A DNA stretch of 64,000 nucleotides from NCBI GenBank assembly GCA_028285525.1, contig JANQOZ010000085.1, positions 1 to 64,000 of the forward strand. Direction: 5' to 3'. This document shows positions 61,428 through 64,000 of the stretch, piece by piece. Below the pieces are notes generated by a model, which made no database searches, was not told the origin of the DNA, and saw only the letters and a list, made by a program, of their open reading frames with translations. The stretch is from Lysobacterales bacterium (lineage in GTDB: Bacteria; Pseudomonadota; Gammaproteobacteria; Xanthomonadales; SZUA-38). A program made the translations under genes and the position numbers. Every line of letters starts with the position of its first letter. The first letter of the stretch is position 1.

Positions 61428-61778
61428 GTTTTGTTCCGGGACTCGGTCTCAGTAGCGACTATGCCAACAGCCGCTTTTTCCAAGCGTGAGGGCACACCAC
61501 AGTTCATCCAACCTTAAAAGCCGACACAAAACGATTTCGACGAGAGCTTCACCGGCAAGTTAATAGAACGCCATTTAGACCAACATTTATTAGAGAATAC
61601 TGGCGACGCCAGACAACTATTCGGATTTAGAACTACCACGACGACCATATCAGACCGAATCGGTCGCTTGGAAATGTCCTGCCAGCTATTCTCGACCATC
61701 CGGCAGCCTGATATGCTCAGTTTCCTTCATCGAGCACGGCTCAAATCCAGGGGTGGTCATCGACTATTAGGGTGCTAC
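61428..61778. other. Intergenic region between convergent genes
   Basis: About 350 bp separating the TIR-SLOG and the nucleotidyltransferase-DRT genes. A 61-codon minus frame at 61514 has no recognisable features. Nothing else seen. Confidence 0.35.
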
Positions 61779-63257
61779 TCACCGGCGATATTCAATCAAC
61801 TCCGAGATGGCATTCCGTTTAACGTTTTTCAGCCACCGCTCTAAAGTTGGGCGCAGATCAGCCTTCTGCGAATCGTATAGCAGTATCCTCTGGTTTTGAA
61901 CGTCAAACGGGATATCTGAGTCCGTCGAACTATCTTTTAGGAAGATGACGTCTTTGTTCAGCGCATGCGCTATCCCGACCTCATACCAAACGTTGGGGTT
62001 TGGTTCCGTGATTTCCGCTAGTACGAGAGCTGACTGGTTGATCGATACCCAAACGTCCTCCATCACAATTCCAACTTTGTGCATGTCTGTGGCTACAGTG
62101 CAATCAAAGTCTAACGTCTCCAAGGTAGGGCGGATTACGTTTTCTAGTCTGCTCGAAAATGGCTCTTTCAGCGGCATCGCGACAAAAGCAGATCGAGGGT
62201 TTTCTGGAATTCTGTCCGACGAGCATCGAAAAATTTTGTGTGTACCCGTAGACGTATTCCGAACCATCGATGCTCTAGGAAAAGACTGGCCAACCCAATG
62301 ACCGGGCCCGATAGTACACTCGTCTCCTACCAAACAGTTCTCGAGATGAGAGCTTGGGCCAATCCGACAATTCTCTCCGACTACAGTCTTACCTGAGAGT
62401 GTTGTGTTGTGTCCGATCTCTGACCCTGAACCTACCTGGACGTCATAGCCAATGTTTACTGAGTCGAAATCCGTTATACGGCCGCCTTTTGCAATGATTC
62501 GTTCCTTCACCTTTACGCTTAGGTATGCAGCTGCGGCCTTAAACTGTCCCGGTTGGTTTGGACCTAACGCATCGTCTTCAGAGATTTCGTCAAATGCCGC
62601 TACCGTCCCACCGGCTCGAGTGTATGCTTCAACTGCGTCTGGAAGCTCCTGTTCTGGTTGACCCACTAGTCGAGGTTTTCGTGGCAAGTCGGCAACGGTT
62701 TCACGAAAAACTGCTCCGTTCCAAATTGAGAGGCCAGCAAAAATTTCAGCCGCCTCTGTTACCACTACCCTTGACTCCTCGGTATCAAGTACTCGAGTAA
62801 CCCTACCATCCCTACCGCGTTCAATTCGGCCATAATCCCTGGCATCAGTCATGCGAGAAGTGCCCACCGTGATGCCTGCGTTGGATTCAATATGGTACTC
62901 GAGCGCGTGCTTGATAGTGGCACCAACAATAAACGGGCAGTCTCCGAAAAGTACAATCACGTAATCAGCGTCCTTTACGTATGGAATGGCGCACGCTGCT
63001 GCATTTCCGGTGCCCAACTGTTCAGTTTGGACTATTACCTTCACGTCCGTGTCAAGAATCGGCGTAATCCGCTCCTTTTCATGCCCAACAACAACCAATC
63101 GTTGGTCAATCCCAGCGTCTGAAAGATGCTGAATCGAATACCAGACGAGCGGATGACCACCGAGCGGCTGAACGAGCTTATTGAATCCCATCCGAGTTGA
63201 TTTCCCCGCCGCCAACACCAAGCCAAATACGTTTGAATTCAATACCGAAAGCTCCAT
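61779..63257 (-). CDS. GlmU-like sugar nucleotidyltransferase fused to a deoxyribosyltransferase-like domain
   Basis: A 492-residue fusion. Residues ~10-240 are a GlmU-type nucleotidyltransferase (GLVLAAGKSTRMGFNKLVQ; TEQLGTGNAAACAIPYV; VIVLFGDCPFI; DARDYGRIER). Residues ~260-335 are a short left-handed beta-helix (YDVQVGSGSEIGHNTTLSGK), too few coils for an acetyltransferase site. Residues ~355-475 match the nucleoside 2-deoxyribosyltransferase-like family of conflict systems: SAFVAMPLKEPFSSRLENVI, LVLAEITEPNPNVWYEVGIA with the conserved Glu, and IPFDVQNQRILLYD. Deoxyribosyltransferase-like domains attack nucleotide glycosidic bonds. Function is unknown; a UDP-sugar-linked immune effector is inference. 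Confidence 0.75.
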   Translation of the reverse strand: MELSVLNSNVFGLVLAAGKSTRMGFNKLVQPLGGHPLVWYSIQHLSDAGIDQRLVVVGHEKERITPILDTDVKVIVQTEQLGTGNAAACAIPYVKDADYVIVLFGDCPFIVGATIKHALEYHIESNAGITVGTSRMTDARDYGRIERGRDGRVTRVLDTEESRVVVTEAAEIFAGLSIWNGAVFRETVADLPRKPRLVGQPEQELPDAVEAYTRAGGTVAAFDEISEDDALGPNQPGQFKAAAAYLSVKVKERIIAKGGRITDFDSVNIGYDVQVGSGSEIGHNTTLSGKTVVGENCRIGPSSHLENCLVGDECTIGPGHWVGQSFPRASMVRNTSTGTHKIFRCSSDRIPENPRSAFVAMPLKEPFSSRLENVIRPTLETLDFDCTVATDMHKVGIVMEDVWVSINQSALVLAEITEPNPNVWYEVGIAHALNKDVIFLKDSSTDSDIPFDVQNQRILLYDSQKADLRPTLERWLKNVKRNAISELIEYRR

Positions 63258-63738
63258 ATTGCTGGAAAGTAACGTTTACGAGCGATTGTCGAGGTCTTCT
63301 ATCGAATGCTGTTTCATATAGTTGTGTCGGACGAAGTAACGCATACGCCTCGCCGAGCTCAACATATCGAAGCTTTTTTTTCGGTCGCTTGCCCTAATCT
63401 CCAAACCCGCCATCCATAGTTTGCCTGTCTCCGAATATCAGCAGACCCAGCTTGCCCCGACAAGTCGGAGCTCATCCCCTGCCAGCCAACTGGCCGCTTT
63501 CGCTGCTCACCTCCCCTCAGTCGATTGACCACGAACCACTAAATCCGCCGTAACGATACGGAATCGGAGCAAGTGCGAAACAGGCATTTGACAACAAAGC
63601 ATCCATATCAACGTTCGAGCGCTGTCACTGCCTGTCGAGAGCGAACTCCGATTTCTGCTTGAACCATAGGAATAGATTGGCCGCTTTAAAGTGCGACGGG
63701 CAGGCAGTTGATCAGCCGGGTCTTGATCGTCCAGCGCC
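63258..63738. other. Intergenic region upstream of the fusion gene
   Basis: About 480 bp. On the minus strand a start-less frame encoding a protein-like stretch (KLRYVELGEAYALLRPTQLY) runs through an A8 tract near 63374-63381 and into the 5' end of the fusion gene. This could be a frameshifted remnant. No confident gene. Confidence 0.3.
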
Positions 63739-64000
63739 TCACTTCATTTGACCTGCAACCCCACGACAAAGACGCTCAAGATCGTGTGGGAAATCAGGAT
63801 CGGGTCTAATATCCAAACTTTGACGCTTCGCAAGCGGTGCTAGATCTGCTGGCAGTTCATTTTCATCTAGTTTTTCTCGTCCCCCAACAAGGCAAGGTAT
63901 AACTGGAATCTGACGGTCTAGAGCAGTCCGAAGTTCGTACGCGATCCAATCATCTTTTCGATCAATTCGACGCTCGTTGTTCTCAAGGGGCCCCTCCCAA
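63739..64000 (-). CDS. TIR-domain protein, cut by the window edge
   Basis: The open frame enters from beyond 64,000 on the minus strand and stops at 63739-63741; 86 codons are visible and there is no start codon within the window. The sequence is the C-terminal half of a TIR domain: DDWIAYELRTALDRQIPVIP, with the W-x3-E glutamate, then CLVGGREKLDENELPADLAP and LAKRQSLDIRPDPDFPHDLE. The upstream half and any fused domain are outside the window. It is the fifth TIR protein of the island. Confidence 0.75.
   Translation of the reverse strand, partial: WEGPLENNERRIDRKDDWIAYELRTALDRQIPVIPCLVGGREKLDENELPADLAPLAKRQSLDIRPDPDFPHDLERLCRGVAGQMK

Noticed and set aside
44561..64000. CRISPR array, retron or second attachment site
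   Set aside because: No regularly spaced repeats, reverse transcriptase or copy of the tRNA 3' end were seen when reading the island.

Overview
The window reads as a high-GC gammaproteobacterial chromosome (positions 1 to about 44,560) joined at a tRNA-Lys gene to a lower-GC integrated element that fills the rest (about 44,561 to 64,000) and whose far end is not reached. The BlaI/M56 pair, the DUF3450/TtpC/ExbB/ExbD/TonB cluster, RelA with an EFDD motif, HrpA, and secreted proteins with a short IFFADGFE-type motif point to a Xanthomonadales/Lysobacterales-like or related marine gammaproteobacterium. That placement is inference.

Region 1 (1-16,500) looks like a phosphate-starvation neighbourhood. 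It has the 3' end of ppx and convergent phoU, then a GT4 glycosyltransferase, a PAP2 phosphatase and a thioredoxin-type arsenate reductase in one direction. Facing them are a DksA paralogue without a complete zinc finger and a PlcP-like metallophosphoesterase. Glycosyltransferase plus PlcP is the known core of membrane-lipid remodelling under low phosphate. Next is an eight-gene outer-membrane uptake block on the minus strand (DUF3450, TtpC-type ExbB, ExbB, ExbD, TonB, TPR protein, TonB-dependent receptor, secreted beta-helix protein). Sites matching 16 of 19 PHO-box positions lie before the first gene and before the beta-helix gene, and a weaker one lies between phoU and the glycosyltransferase.

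Region 2 (16,500-44,560) is mostly housekeeping and envelope genes: a BlaI/M56-TonB regulatory pair, a DinG/YoaA helicase, a small TPR lipoprotein, a DUF4412-like protein, a triple-domain glycosyltransferase, a Ser/Thr kinase, RelA, a large secreted DUF11/cadherin-like protein, a MATE exporter, HrpA, Dps (with an 18-bp palindrome on its promoter), adenosine deaminase and an SGNH-like secreted protein. It ends with tRNA-Lys.

Region 3 (44,561-64,000) is a genomic island. A recombination module (two tyrosine recombinases overlapping a small HTH excisionase) sits against the tRNA. The cargo is dense in predicted nucleotide-signalling immunity genes: a winged-helix/TIR operon; a dead IS3-type element; an LSDAT-SLOG gene overlapping a TIR gene, divergent from a patatin phospholipase; a TIR gene overlapping a membrane-anchored KGGVGRT ATPase; a TIR-SLOG fusion; a sugar nucleotidyltransferase fused to a deoxyribosyltransferase-like domain; and a TIR gene cut by the window edge. 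All five TIR proteins keep the conserved glutamate of the NAD-cleaving family. The strongest candidates for undescribed systems are SLOG/TIR/patatin (52,341-56,827), TIR/ATPase with the divergent TIR-SLOG protein (57,225-61,427), and the sugar-nucleotidyltransferase/DRT fusion (61,779-63,257).
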